A stretch of DNA of 64,000 nt from Acinetobacter johnsonii CIP 64.6 (GCF_000368045.1 NZ_KB849235.1:656708-720707); one strand, 5' to 3'. Counted from the stretch's first letter, positions 47,928 to 58,036 are shown. A program made the numbers and translations. Notes: generated from the letters alone by a model not told the origin.

Positions 47928-47954
47928 AAAAAAAGAGAGCACATTGACTCTCTT
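47928..47954 (-). terminator. Terminator of the WYL regulator
   Basis: On the reverse strand AAGAGAG/CTCTCTT is followed by a T run (A run on + at 47928-47934). Confidence 0.85.
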
Positions 47955-47977
47955 AAAAATAATATCTCATTCGTTTA

Positions 47978-48883
47978 TCACGATAAGGGTGGTAATAAGT
48001 AATGTTGCAGATCTTGTTCTAATTTTTCTTGAAAATGAGCTGGCTCAATAATTTTAATGTATGGAATCCAATAACGCACCAAAGGTAAAAGTTGCATTTC
48101 ATGGCAAATTTGACAATCAATTAACAAACCACCTGATGCATCTTCTAGTACGATTTGTTGCTCTGGCAATAATAGACGTTGCTTAAAATATAAGGCAACT
48201 TCAGGTCGCACCGATATTTTCACCGTTTGCTTATGCTTTGCAAACCAAATCCCCTCACTGAGCTCTAATTGGGTCAAAACTTCTAAATGGTGCTCGAAAA
48301 GCTCCGACTCATGTACAACCACTTGATCTATTTTACTTAAACGATAAGCACGTAATTCATCAGTTACAGCTGCGGCCAAATACCAACTTCCCTGATGATG
48401 AATTAAACGATACGGGTCAACATGGCGTAAACGATCATTATAAATAAAACTGATTTTTTGACGCTTATGAATCGCGCCCGCAAAAACCTGAAAATGTTCA
48501 GCAAATTGCTGTGCATTTTCATAATAATAACCTTTGGCAGAGAACACTTGATTTGCACGCTCATCAAGCAGGCCACGTAGAAAAGACATATCTAGAGATG
48601 GATAGAGCTCACCAATCCCAGAAAGCTGTGCAAAGTTCTGAATGTCTTGTAGCTTAAAGCGCCCAAGATAAACAGGATCTAAAAAGTACTTCTTGGTATA
48701 TTCATCTTGAAGTAAAGGCAAATACGTATTGAGACGATCAAAATCTCGCTCTATCGTTCGCGTACTCACCTGAAATTCATGTGCTAGTTCTGCAACCCCT
48801 AATTGATATCCAGTATTTAATTTAGTCAAAATATTCGCTAAACGCTCCGCAAGGCGTTCATGTGTTGAAGCTTTACGCTTCAT
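47978..48883 (-). CDS. WYL-domain transcriptional regulator (YafY type)
   Basis: 301 residues from ATG 48883 with GAGGG upstream; the ATG at 48901 is less likely. N-terminal DeoR-like HTH (GVAELAHEFQVSTRTIERDFDRL), WYL domain at about 135-195 (IDYNDRL-like, YRLIHHQGSWYLAAAV) and a WCX C-terminal domain. Such proteins often respond to single-stranded DNA or nucleotide signals in DNA-damage or phage contexts, but no target is visible here. Confidence 0.9.
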   Translation of the reverse strand: MKRKASTHERLAERLANILTKLNTGYQLGVAELAHEFQVSTRTIERDFDRLNTYLPLLQDEYTKKYFLDPVYLGRFKLQDIQNFAQLSGIGELYPSLDMSFLRGLLDERANQVFSAKGYYYENAQQFAEHFQVFAGAIHKRQKISFIYNDRLRHVDPYRLIHHQGSWYLAAAVTDELRAYRLSKIDQVVVHESELFEHHLEVLTQLELSEGIWFAKHKQTVKISVRPEVALYFKQRLLLPEQQIVLEDASGGLLIDCQICHEMQLLPLVRYWIPYIKIIEPAHFQEKLEQDLQHYLLPPLS

Positions 48884-49031
48884 ATTGCCCTCGCTGCACA
48901 ATCAATGTTGTGTCTTTATTTATAGTTAAATGCCTAAGCATTATATTCAATATAAGTCACTGAATAATATTAAGTAAAAGACAAACGGTCAGCTTTCAAG
49001 CTATGTCATGTTTTTATCAAAAAAAAATCGA

Positions 49032-49232
49032 TCAATGTTTTTTAGATTTCTTCTTCTTTACTACAGTTTGCTGATGCGCTAAACGCTCTATATAACGCTC
49101 AAAATGAATTAAAGCTTTATATAGCTTATGTAACTCATCAGGTAAAACACTATTATAGATAACCGCCTTATGCAAGCGCTTGAGCGCACGGAAACCATGC
49201 GCATGTGTATATGATGTCGATAAAATTTTCAT
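49032..49232 (-). CDS. Small basic protein
   Basis: 66 residues from ATG 49232 (AGAGGG upstream). Helical, with Tyr/His/Lys richness and a KKKKSKKH tail. No family recognised. The ribosome site and the charge pattern make it a probable gene. Confidence 0.6.
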   Translation of the reverse strand: MKILSTSYTHAHGFRALKRLHKAVIYNSVLPDELHKLYKALIHFERYIERLAHQQTVVKKKKSKKH

Positions 49233-49418
49233 GACAACCCTCTTTTCTGTTTTATTTTTCATTTAAAACCACGTAAATTTGTCAGGTTTAAATTTAGTTT
49301 CAAATTTACACCACGGTTTTGACAGGTTGTGTCGAACAGTTATCATTTTTTAATTTTTGTGAAATTATTTTCTGTTTTCAGTACATTATTTTTATTTTTT
49401 GGAAAAATTTTAGGCAAA

Positions 49419-49442
49419 AGAAAAGCCGACATGATGTCAGCT
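49419..49442 (-). terminator. Terminator of the quinone oxidoreductase
   Basis: On the reverse strand AGCTGACA, TCA loop, TGTCGGCT, followed by TTTTCTTTT. Confidence 0.85.
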
Positions 49443-49465
49443 CTACTTTTTATACTCTAGAAATA

Positions 49466-50458
49466 TTACAGGATTGTTACCACAACTTTACCCACGTGCT
49501 CACCCGTGTCCATGCAGGCATGCGCTGCTTGAATCTGATCAAACTCAAAAGTTTGATAAATCATCGGCAAGCAATCGCCTTTGGCCCATAACGGTGCCAC
49601 ATGATCTTGTAAACCTTGTGCAATCTCAGCCTTCTCAGCGGTATTTCGTGCACGCATGGTCGAACCTGTGATGGTTAAGCGCTTCATCATAATTTGCCCC
49701 AACTTAACCTCTTTGGCTTTTGCACCCCCTAAAAAGGCAATATAAACCAAACGTCCATCGCGGCGGAGCAAGTTCAAATTCTTTTCTAAATACGGTGCAC
49801 CCACCATATCTAAAATGACATCAACACCAGCATTATCCGTTTTCTCATTGATCAGGTGTTCAAAGTCTTGGGTTTTATAATTGATGGCATCTGTCAAATT
49901 CGCAATGGCTTGTACTTTTTCATCGCTGCCGACGGTTGCAAAGGTTTTAATGCCCAATGCTTTACATAGCATGAGTGCCGTGGTGCCAATGCCACTGGTT
50001 CCACCATGTATTAACACCACTTCCCCTGCTTTGGCTTTACCCATTTGGAATACATTGGCCCAGACCGTGAAAAAAGTTTCAGGAATAGCCGCCGCTTCCA
50101 CAAAGCTTACATTTTCTGGAATATGTAAAGTTTGACTTTGTGGAACTACACAATACTCGGCATAACCACCACCATTGGTCAAACCACAAACTTTATCGCC
50201 TAATTTAAACTGGGTAACTTCAGCTCCAACTGCAACGACTTCACCTGCAACCTCAAGCCCCGGCACTTGTGTTACCCCAGGCGGCATTGGATATAAACCT
50301 TGACGCTGTAAAATATCTGGACGGTTAATGCCAAACGCATGGACCTTAACCAAGACCTCATCTGCTTTTGCTTTAGGGATAGTCACTGTTTCATATGCCA
50401 GCTTATCCACACCACCCGGCTCTGTAATAATGACCTGTTGCATCGTTGTTTGTGACAT
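49466..50458 (-). CDS. NAD(P)H:quinone oxidoreductase (PIG3 type)
   Basis: 330 residues. Medium-chain dehydrogenase/reductase without zinc ligands. GLEVAGEVVAVG, the NADP motif HGGTSGIGTTALMLCKALG, and GRLVYIAFLGG follow the PIG3/QOR pattern. Reduces quinones or enones in the cytosol; actual substrate unknown. Confidence 0.92.
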   Translation of the reverse strand: MSQTTMQQVIITEPGGVDKLAYETVTIPKAKADEVLVKVHAFGINRPDILQRQGLYPMPPGVTQVPGLEVAGEVVAVGAEVTQFKLGDKVCGLTNGGGYAEYCVVPQSQTLHIPENVSFVEAAAIPETFFTVWANVFQMGKAKAGEVVLIHGGTSGIGTTALMLCKALGIKTFATVGSDEKVQAIANLTDAINYKTQDFEHLINEKTDNAGVDVILDMVGAPYLEKNLNLLRRDGRLVYIAFLGGAKAKEVKLGQIMMKRLTITGSTMRARNTAEKAEIAQGLQDHVAPLWAKGDCLPMIYQTFEFDQIQAAHACMDTGEHVGKVVVTIL

Positions 50459-50677
50459 GATTTATTCCTAACTCTTGCGATATTTTTCAAGTTTCATAGA
50501 CCTATTTGATCATAGAAATAAATTGAAATGAAGAACACCGTACTTATGTATAGTGTGAAGCCTATTTTGCTACGTGATAGCGCTGATCATTGATAAAAAA
50601 AGCAAGCTGCGACTGCTCTCGACATCCCTCTCAAGCATTACTTAGAACGATTCGGGCCAAATGAAAAACACAGGTAT

Positions 50678-50938
50678 TCAGTTGCGTGGCTGATCAGGCA
50701 AAGATACAAACTGCATTAGAAATTTACGAACCAAAGGCAAAAACACCATAATCAGAGGAAATGCAATCAACCAAGATAAGCTCCAGCTTTTGAGCCAAAG
50801 ATGGAAGAAATTATGCACTAAGCCTTTATTTAGCAGCAAGTTAAAACCAGAAATAGAACCACTCATCAGACCTGAAAGCAATAAAGGCATTAACCAATTT
50901 AAGTGTTTGATATGAATTTTGGGGAGCGTGTTGAACAT
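50678..50938 (-). CDS. DUF2798 membrane protein
   Basis: 86 residues with two hydrophobic helices (about 14-35, 52-72) and the DUF2798 phrase LSGLMSGSISGFN. Third gene of a probable PadR/DUF3861/DUF2798 operon. Function unknown. Confidence 0.8.
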   Translation of the reverse strand: MFNTLPKIHIKHLNWLMPLLLSGLMSGSISGFNLLLNKGLVHNFFHLWLKSWSLSWLIAFPLIMVFLPLVRKFLMQFVSLPDQPRN

Positions 50939-50960
50939 AATCGACCTGAGTAAATAAAAA

Positions 50961-51269
50961 TTAGCTTTGGCTTGGCGTTTTAACGGTTTGTTTTAAAGTT
51001 TTCATAAACTGCCCAAAATGTGGCATAAAATCTTTAAAGAGTGGAAGGTTTTTATGCTCTAGCATCACCTCACTAAAGAGCTTTAAACCAACAGCAAATG
51101 ATTTCGCTGCTTCATCATCCAGCATTTGACTGTTTTGAATCACTTGTAACACTTTAAAAATATCATCGTGGTTATAGCTGTTAAAACTCAAAATATCGGT
51201 ATAGGTCGACGGGTTGCCTTGAGCATCTGCAATGTGTTTAAGTGTGACTTCATAAGCATGTTGTTTCAT
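50961..51269 (-). CDS. DUF3861 protein
   Basis: 102 residues. N-terminal strand-rich part (YEVTLKHIADAQGNP), then helices, the DUF3861 pattern. Nine bases after the PadR gene and 22 before DUF2798, so co-transcribed. Function unknown. Confidence 0.8.
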   Translation of the reverse strand: MKQHAYEVTLKHIADAQGNPSTYTDILSFNSYNHDDIFKVLQVIQNSQMLDDEAAKSFAVGLKLFSEVMLEHKNLPLFKDFMPHFGQFMKTLKQTVKTPSQS

Positions 51270-51278
51270 TCTTTTTTC

Positions 51279-51800
51279 CTAGAGACGTGCAATATTCACC
51301 GCTGCTTGATCAATTTGTTCTGCAATAACACGAATTTGTTCAGTGCTCAGCTCACTGTGTTGTATCTTGAGCTTTAAGGAAGCTTTGAGGTTTTCCATCG
51401 CACGTTTAATGTCAAGATATTGTTCATTATTTTGAATTTTTTTACGCGTATCGAAACGAGATAAAATCTTTTCCACATTTGCTTGCTCAACCTCAAGATG
51501 CTTCAAACCCAAGGCCGTTATACGGTATTGCTTACGTTCAGCATCATCTAACGCAACCTGAACAAACTGCTGCTCTTCCAAATAATTCAAGGTTGGATAG
51601 ATCGTTCCTGCACTTGGGCAATAGCCCCCTCCCACAATTTCACTCACTTCTTTAATAAGGTCATAGCCATATTTAGGTGCGAATGAAATGAGATGTAAGG
51701 CTAAAAGTTTCATCTGACCCGCTTCAAATAGGCGCTGTTTACGTAACACTGGCGCTATTTCCAAATGAGTAAAGGATTCAACTTTTTGTGTTCTAGACAT
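51279..51800 (-). CDS. PadR-family transcriptional regulator
   Basis: 173 residues. Winged helix with MKLLALHLISFAPKYGYDLI, GTIYPTLNYLEEQQFV and KQYRITALGL, then a C-terminal dimerisation coiled coil. PadR proteins are usually ligand-released repressors; here it likely controls its own operon via the palindrome upstream. Confidence 0.93.
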   Translation of the reverse strand: MSRTQKVESFTHLEIAPVLRKQRLFEAGQMKLLALHLISFAPKYGYDLIKEVSEIVGGGYCPSAGTIYPTLNYLEEQQFVQVALDDAERKQYRITALGLKHLEVEQANVEKILSRFDTRKKIQNNEQYLDIKRAMENLKASLKLKIQHSELSTEQIRVIAEQIDQAAVNIARL

Positions 51801-51824
51801 ATCTAAGATACAACTTTAAATTAT

Positions 51825-51838
51825 TAAGATATATCTTA
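51825..51838. promoter_or_regulatory. Probable PadR operator palindrome
   Basis: Perfect 14-bp palindrome TAAGATATATCTTA, 24 bp upstream of the PadR start codon. A related half CTAAGATA lies at 51803-51810. Confidence 0.7.
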
Positions 51839-52042
51839 GTTAATTTTTTAATGATTGCAACCTTAAATTCTGAAATAGAACATCAGAATTTATAATCAAA
51901 TAGGTAAACGTGAAGGATTACTTGATCTTTTTAGATAAGATTGCTGAACAGTTGTAATACCGCTAAAATTTAACCTCTGTTTGCATGCTCACACCCTCAA
52001 GCAAACTCTGACAAAACTCCTAAAATTCAGAATTAAATTAAA

Positions 52043-53197
52043 ATGACAGATCAACTTAGAAAAAAATTTGAAAACCTACAACTCAATGCTGGGCAAGGCA
52101 AGATCAGTGCATTTCTTTCTGTTTCCTTAGGCTTTTTGGGTATTTTTGCGGCTTTATGTTTTTTATTCCCCACTGTGCTCACCACACCAGAGCTACGCCC
52201 GCTATATAGCAAACACTATAATGTTTTCTACTATACCTTACTGTTCGGTATCATCCTCAGTGCTGTTTTTGGTACCTATAGTGCGATCATTAAACAGAAT
52301 AAATATGGTTTTTATGGTTTGTGTATCACCATTTTAGCGGCTGTTTTAGGCTGTGGGCTGATCAAAGCACCGACATTGCCCGCACTCCCGTTTTATGCAG
52401 GTTTTGATTATTTCGTTATTACCTTAATCATCCTTGCTTTAGTTTTCATACCACTTGAAGGATTTTTTGCAAAGAACACTGAACAGAAAATTCTACGCGT
52501 TGGCTGGGTCACAGACATGAAATATTTCATGTTTAGCCATATTGGCATTCAGCTTTTTTCGTTTTTAACGGTCATGCCTATTCAGTATTGGATCACGCAT
52601 ATTCCCAATAACCCGATTGTGCCCTATGTGCAGGTACAACCGATTTGGTTACAGTTTATTGAGTTATTGATTGTGGTGGACTTCACCACCTATTGGTTAC
52701 ACCGTGCGATGCATGAAGTGAATTTTTTATGGCGCTTTCATGCCATTCACCATTCAACGGAACAAATGGACTGGCTAGCCTCTTCACGCTTACACATCGT
52801 TGAAGTGTTAATGACCCGTTTTATAGCAACCTTACCAATTTTCTTGTTAGGTTTTCATACGTCTGCTGTCTTTGCTTATTTGGTCTTTATTTCTTTCCAT
52901 GCCATTTTTATTCACTCCAACGTGCGTTTTCGCTTTCCCTATCTGCGCTGGCTGATCGCAACACCTGAATTTCATCACTGGCATCATTCTTCTGAAAAGC
53001 CTGCGATTGATAAAAATTATGCAGCCTTTATTCCACTTTATGACGTGATTTTTAAATCGATTTACATGCCTAATCATTTGGCCAGTGTATATGGCACAGT
53101 CGGCTATAAAATTCCAAACAGTTTTGTGAAGCAGTTTACTTGGCCATTTAAACGCTATGTGAATAAGCTGAAAAAGCTGTTTCATAAAGAAAGTTAA
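52043..53197 (+). CDS. Sterol desaturase/fatty acid hydroxylase family
   Basis: 384 residues, six or more membrane segments. Di-iron histidine motifs HRAMH, HAIHHS and HHWHH (residues about 224-318) with the family order. Hydroxylates or desaturates a lipid substrate in the membrane; substrate unknown. It lies next to the Gabija genes but has core-like composition. Confidence 0.9.
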   Translation: MTDQLRKKFENLQLNAGQGKISAFLSVSLGFLGIFAALCFLFPTVLTTPELRPLYSKHYNVFYYTLLFGIILSAVFGTYSAIIKQNKYGFYGLCITILAAVLGCGLIKAPTLPALPFYAGFDYFVITLIILALVFIPLEGFFAKNTEQKILRVGWVTDMKYFMFSHIGIQLFSFLTVMPIQYWITHIPNNPIVPYVQVQPIWLQFIELLIVVDFTTYWLHRAMHEVNFLWRFHAIHHSTEQMDWLASSRLHIVEVLMTRFIATLPIFLLGFHTSAVFAYLVFISFHAIFIHSNVRFRFPYLRWLIATPEFHHWHHSSEKPAIDKNYAAFIPLYDVIFKSIYMPNHLASVYGTVGYKIPNSFVKQFTWPFKRYVNKLKKLFHKES

Positions 53198-53261
53198 CTT
53201 ATTGTGATTCGATTAGCTAAAATATGAATCTAAAAATTAGAGTTTATTAATTTTTTAAGAA

Positions 53262-54596
53262 TCATAAAATTACTAAAACACGACTTCTAGCACGAGTCAT
53301 ACTCACATAAAAGTTATTTTTCTGAAGTACTCCATTATGATAAAGATCATCTTTTTTTAGGATAACGTTATCAAATTCCAGTCCCTTCGAAGAATGAATA
53401 GTCATAGTTACATGCTTATTTGTATTTTGAAAAAAGTTTTTTGTTTCCTCTAATTGGCTTAAAGAGCTGTACGTTTCACAAATCTGATTATTCAATTCTG
53501 CAAAACCTATTAAACTCAAAGCACCATCCAATGAATTGCCATTTTCATAAATATATTTTTCTACACAGTTTCTAAAAAAATCTATTTCATTTTTTTTAAA
53601 TTTCTCAATATCTATTTGTAATTCGTCTAAAAAGTTATACATAAAATAGTTTTCTTTGAATTTAATTTTCAAAAGACAAATTACTATTTTTTTAACCATA
53701 ACATCTAAATCAGGAGAAAAAGAAATATCTTTTAGAATAGAAAATTTACCATCATGATCTGATAATTCATAATTAGTCTTTTTCAAAAAAACAATGGACT
53801 CATCTACTAACTTTTCAACAACTTGATTTAGCATATTAATATTTATTACAAAATATCCCATATTCTCTTCATATACATGCTCATCAGGAAAACTATAGGA
53901 GTTAGCAATTCTATTAATGATATGATGACATCTAAAGTTTTGTTTTAGGTCGTAACTACTGAATCTATTATCATGAACATAGCGAGTAAAAGTATTAGAA
54001 CAAGCTCCTCTAAATCCATATAATGTTTGGTTTGCGTCACCTACCATTAAAATCTTAATACCTAATCTTATAAAAAACTCAATCAATTGATATTGTTGAA
54101 TATTATTATCCTGTGCTTCATCAATATAAATTGCATGAAATTTAGATTTAAAAAAGTGTTGTACATTTTTCTTATTACAAAGTTTTATAGCATGTTCTAA
54201 TACAAAGTCACTCTTTCCTTTCGAGCCAACTATAGTTTTTTTATTATATAAGATATCTAACCACTTAGTATAATTATCAACCTCTACACGGAACATTTCT
54301 TTTAATTGATCACTTACTTGAGGATCAAATGGGAATAAATTTTCAAAAATAAAACTATGAAATGTTGTAATGATAATTGATGGATGATTTACTTTAGAAA
54401 TCAAATCATCTTTAGATTTATTTGTAAACGTAAGTACTGCCAATTTCTTCCATGGACGACTTAGCAATATTTCCCTTTTTGCTTTTTCAACTAATGTAGA
54501 AGATTTTCCAGATCCAGCACAAGCTGAAACAATTATATTTTCCGAAGTACAATCTAATATTCTCTGTTGTTCCAATGTAAAATCTAAACTAGGCAT
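53262..54596 (-). CDS. gajB: Gabija UvrD-like helicase GajB
   Basis: 444 residues. SF1 motifs: Q-motif TLEQQRIL, Walker A ACAGSGKSS (Lys31), Walker B D159-E-AQD, motif III VGDANQTLYGFRGA, motif IV-V HSSKGLEFDNVIL, motif VI VSMTRARSRVLVI. Shorter than the reference GajB (494 residues). It overlaps gajA by 13 bp and is strongly AT-rich, unlike the flanking core genes. Partner of GajA in the Gabija anti-phage complex; senses or processes DNA ends. Confidence 0.9.
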   Translation of the reverse strand: MPSLDFTLEQQRILDCTSENIIVSACAGSGKSSTLVEKAKREILLSRPWKKLAVLTFTNKSKDDLISKVNHPSIIITTFHSFIFENLFPFDPQVSDQLKEMFRVEVDNYTKWLDILYNKKTIVGSKGKSDFVLEHAIKLCNKKNVQHFFKSKFHAIYIDEAQDNNIQQYQLIEFFIRLGIKILMVGDANQTLYGFRGACSNTFTRYVHDNRFSSYDLKQNFRCHHIINRIANSYSFPDEHVYEENMGYFVININMLNQVVEKLVDESIVFLKKTNYELSDHDGKFSILKDISFSPDLDVMVKKIVICLLKIKFKENYFMYNFLDELQIDIEKFKKNEIDFFRNCVEKYIYENGNSLDGALSLIGFAELNNQICETYSSLSQLEETKNFFQNTNKHVTMTIHSSKGLEFDNVILKKDDLYHNGVLQKNNFYVSMTRARSRVLVIL

Positions 54597-56314
54597 GCTT
54601 TTACTTCTTTTAAAAAATCAAATCTTGAATTTTTGAATATTATTTCAAATAGTTCTTCATTTTCTTCTAAAAATAAAAACATATTGTGCCATTTTTTATA
54701 TTGAAGTTCTGACTTCAACTCCTCTAAATCAACAACTTCCCCATTAAGCGAACAATCACTTATTCCCTCATCTAATAAAGCATTTACAATATCATTTTCT
54801 AAATCAATTTCAGCCAAAAATATATCATGTTCCAGTTTGAGATTCTCAATTAAAGGTTGAAAGTGCTTGTGTAGATCTTTCTTCTTCTTATTCAAAATTA
54901 TTTCACCTTCATCTTTCCTACCTTTTAGCTCTTCAGGAATGATCTCAGTAAGGTTCTTATTAACTATTTTTAAGCAGCGTTTTAATCCATAAATATCATT
55001 CTTATATATATCATTATCCGTTCGAACAATAATCTTGATTCCCAGTTTTTTAAGTAAATCTCTATATGGTTTAAAATTTGTACCAAGTACTGGTAAAACA
55101 TACAGTTTTTGAAACTGGTTTTTACTGAGTACACAACTTAAAATAGAATCACACAAAAGTTTTTCCGAATATCCTTCAACCAATAAAACACAATCCGCAA
55201 AGTATCCTTTACTGAGCCCCTCAGCATACATCTTTTTTAGATTATGATATTCACTACTTATCTGTGCCGAGCTACTGATAGTTTTTCTTAAGGGCATATT
55301 TTTCTGGCGATACAATCTAACCAAATTACAATCAATATCAATATGATACAGTAACTCAGATGAGTGACTTGAACAAAAAATATACTTAATATTTAAATCA
55401 TCAAATAATGTTCTAGATAAGTCTATTTGCGCACTTAAAAATAAATGATTTTCTGGTTCTTCTAGAATTAAGATGGGAATTTTTTTAATAGCTTCTTTCT
55501 CTAAAAAATAATGTAACATGGCATACATTATCTTTTTCTGCCTACCATCCCCAGAAGCAGGATACAAATGATCATGATCATTTTCTATGGTATAAATTCT
55601 AAGTTGCTTATATAAGTCATCAACTATTGATTGTGAAGTTATTTTCACTTTATATGTTTCATCAAAAATTTTCAAATTTTGATTAATTTCTTCTTCTATT
55701 CTACTAACAGATGTTAATTTTTGAATATTTTCATTTATATTTTCAAAGTTATCTTTAATTTCAACTTTTAATATTGAATCATCTTCAGTTAAAACTATAT
55801 CTTTTAATACCTCTTTTTTTATATCACTAAAGACTTTTAAAGTTTCAACATGTGACGGAATATAAATCACACTAAATACATCATCTAAAATTAAATAATT
55901 AACCCCCTTACCCTTTATTTCTTTTAAAGCACTTAGTTCATCTCCCCAAAAAAACTGTTTTAATATTCCTTCCTCTTTTCTATTTTCTATTATTAGTTTG
56001 ATATAAAAAACTTCAGATTCTTCTTGCGTTACAGCTTCATGTGCTCTAGCTTTAAGTTTTTGGACATCTTCTTTTTCAGGCTGGGATATATCTAACCCAA
56101 CAATAATTTCAATTGGATTTCTATCATTTTTATTATGAAAATCAGTAGAATGTATTTCTTCTAATCTTATCTTCTTATCAAAGACCAATCTCAAAGCATG
56201 TAATAAATTACTTTTTCCAACATCATTCATTCCTAAAATTATATTTTTATCTTTTAATTCAATATTTATCTGCTCAAAATTTCTGAAATTTTTCAATATC
56301 AAACTTTTAAACAT
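54584..56314 (-). CDS. gajA: Gabija OLD-family nuclease GajA
   Basis: 576 residues, near the reference size of about 578. The N-terminal ABC-type ATPase has Walker A GMNDVGKS (residues 28-35), signature SGDGRQKK and Walker B ILILEE at 285-286. The C-terminal Toprim nuclease has E380 in LVEGYSE and D433-N-D435 as metal ligands. Tetrameric DNA-nicking enzyme that, when nucleotide levels fall during phage replication, cleaves DNA and stops infection. Directly followed by gajB. Confidence 0.93.
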   Translation of the reverse strand: MFKSLILKNFRNFEQINIELKDKNIILGMNDVGKSNLLHALRLVFDKKIRLEEIHSTDFHNKNDRNPIEIIVGLDISQPEKEDVQKLKARAHEAVTQEESEVFYIKLIIENRKEEGILKQFFWGDELSALKEIKGKGVNYLILDDVFSVIYIPSHVETLKVFSDIKKEVLKDIVLTEDDSILKVEIKDNFENINENIQKLTSVSRIEEEINQNLKIFDETYKVKITSQSIVDDLYKQLRIYTIENDHDHLYPASGDGRQKKIMYAMLHYFLEKEAIKKIPILILEEPENHLFLSAQIDLSRTLFDDLNIKYIFCSSHSSELLYHIDIDCNLVRLYRQKNMPLRKTISSSAQISSEYHNLKKMYAEGLSKGYFADCVLLVEGYSEKLLCDSILSCVLSKNQFQKLYVLPVLGTNFKPYRDLLKKLGIKIIVRTDNDIYKNDIYGLKRCLKIVNKNLTEIIPEELKGRKDEGEIILNKKKKDLHKHFQPLIENLKLEHDIFLAEIDLENDIVNALLDEGISDCSLNGEVVDLEELKSELQYKKWHNMFLFLEENEELFEIIFKNSRFDFLKEVKACLV

Positions 56315-56376
56315 TTAACTAAACTCGTTTATTTTTCATGCATTATTACCACTATTTTTTAATTTTTTCAATAAAA

Positions 56377-56396
56377 AACCCACCTTACGGTGGGTT
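56377..56396 (-). terminator. Terminator of cysN
   Basis: On the reverse strand AACCCACC, GTAA loop, GGTGGGTT, then T residues, about 25 nt after the cysN stop. Confidence 0.9.
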
Positions 56397-56419
56397 CCTT
56401 TTCAAATTCGCTCAATCAG

Positions 56420-58036
56420 TTACAGACGAACCAATTCAACAATTTTATCAGCCAGCTCTTCAACCGCATCTTGAGTGAATGCGACATCTGTACCATCGAC
56501 AAGGTCAGTCACCACAACCACACCTGTTTCACGTACTAGTGCAACCTGATCAGCAGTTAGACCTGCTTTCGCAATCGCAACCACACCTTGTTGAATTAAC
56601 AAGTTTTCAAGTACTTGTGCATTTTCAAGTGCTTTCACAGATACAGTTACCGCAGCAGGTTTTTGACCTAAACGTGCAGCACGGTCTTCCGCTGTGACAG
56701 GGTTGCTATGCGCAGACCATTCCACAGACTCTTCCACCATACCCGCACCAATCGTCACGTTGTTTAAACGGTCGATGAAGATAAACGAACCTGTATAACG
56801 ACTGTCTTGGTAGCGATCAAATACCACAGGTGCATCAAACTCAACAGTGACATTAGCAATGGCGTTCAGCTCAAGGCTATCCACTTGTGCCTTTTCCAAT
56901 GTATTCACATTGGTACGGTAGTTAATAGCAGTGACTTTTGCAGGAACGGTTTGCGTACCCACTTTTAGGTTGTACAACTTACCAATCACCAGCGGTTGAT
57001 CTGCCATCCAAACCACAGTGGCATTGACCGAACGTGAAATTTCTGGCGCAGCTTGATCCGCACGCACAAGCACGTTACCACGCGAAATATCAATTTCGTC
57101 ATTCAGAGTCAAGGTTACCGCTTGACCTGAAACAGCACGCTCTAAATTACCATCATAAGTGACAATTTCTTTGACGGTCGACGACTTACCTGATGGTAAA
57201 GCCACGATTTTGTCACCTACCGATACATCACCCAGCGCAACCGTGCCACAGAAACCACGGAAGTCGAGGTTTGGACGGTTTACATATTGCACAGGGAAAC
57301 GGAAATCGTTAGTCACCGAACTGCGGTTAATTTCCACAGACTCAAGCGTACCCATCAAAGTTTCGCCTGTGTACCATGGCGTATTTGGTGATTTATTGAC
57401 AACGTTATCACCATTCAATGCTGAAATAGGCGTAAAGATAATGTTGTTTGGCTTACGGTCACCCAATTGCGCCACAAAACCTGCATACTCCTTCTGAATT
57501 TCATTGAAGCGCGCTTCAGAAAATTCAACCAAGTCCATTTTGTTAATCGCAACAATAATGTTCTTAATGCCCAGTAAGCTTGCAATATAAGTATGACGAC
57601 GTGTCTGAGTTTGTACACCATAACGCGCATCAATCAAGATAATCGCAAGGTCACAAGTCGACGCACCCGTTGCCATGTTACGCGTGTATTGCTCATGTCC
57701 TGGCGTGTCGGCAATGATGAACTTACGTTTTTCAGTTGAGAAATAACGATAAGCCACATCAATGGTAATACCCTGCTCACGTTCAGCTTGTAGACCATCT
57801 ACAAGGAGTGCTAAGTCAGGTGCATCGCCTGTCGTACCGACTTTTTTAGAGTCACGAGTTACTGCTTGCAATTGATCTTCATAAATCAATTTTGAATCGT
57901 AAAGCAAACGACCAATTAAAGTTGACTTACCATCATCGACGTTCCCGCAAGTCAGAAAACGCAATAAGTCTTTATTTTCATGTTGTTTTAGATAGCCCAA
58001 GATATCTTGGCTAATCAGTTCTGATTGATGAGACAT
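56420..58036 (-). CDS. cysN: Sulfate adenylyltransferase subunit 1
   Basis: 538 residues. EF-Tu-like GTPase that drives APS formation by CysD. P-loop GNVDDGKSTLIGRLLYDSK (residue 32 on), switch motif DTPGHEQYTRNMATGAS, and NKMDL. C-terminal beta barrels follow; no APS kinase (CysC) domain is evident after them, only a residual extension. It lies 166 bp after cysD, a gap filled by a repeat-like element. Confidence 0.96.
   Translation of the reverse strand: MSHQSELISQDILGYLKQHENKDLLRFLTCGNVDDGKSTLIGRLLYDSKLIYEDQLQAVTRDSKKVGTTGDAPDLALLVDGLQAEREQGITIDVAYRYFSTEKRKFIIADTPGHEQYTRNMATGASTCDLAIILIDARYGVQTQTRRHTYIASLLGIKNIIVAINKMDLVEFSEARFNEIQKEYAGFVAQLGDRKPNNIIFTPISALNGDNVVNKSPNTPWYTGETLMGTLESVEINRSSVTNDFRFPVQYVNRPNLDFRGFCGTVALGDVSVGDKIVALPSGKSSTVKEIVTYDGNLERAVSGQAVTLTLNDEIDISRGNVLVRADQAAPEISRSVNATVVWMADQPLVIGKLYNLKVGTQTVPAKVTAINYRTNVNTLEKAQVDSLELNAIANVTVEFDAPVVFDRYQDSRYTGSFIFIDRLNNVTIGAGMVEESVEWSAHSNPVTAEDRAARLGQKPAAVTVSVKALENAQVLENLLIQQGVVAIAKAGLTADQVALVRETGVVVVTDLVDGTDVAFTQDAVEELADKIVELVRL

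Noticed and set aside
47933..47954. Stem as a second + strand terminator for the tRNAs
   Set aside because: The T run is on the reverse strand only, so it serves the WYL gene; the tRNA terminator is at 47875-47896.
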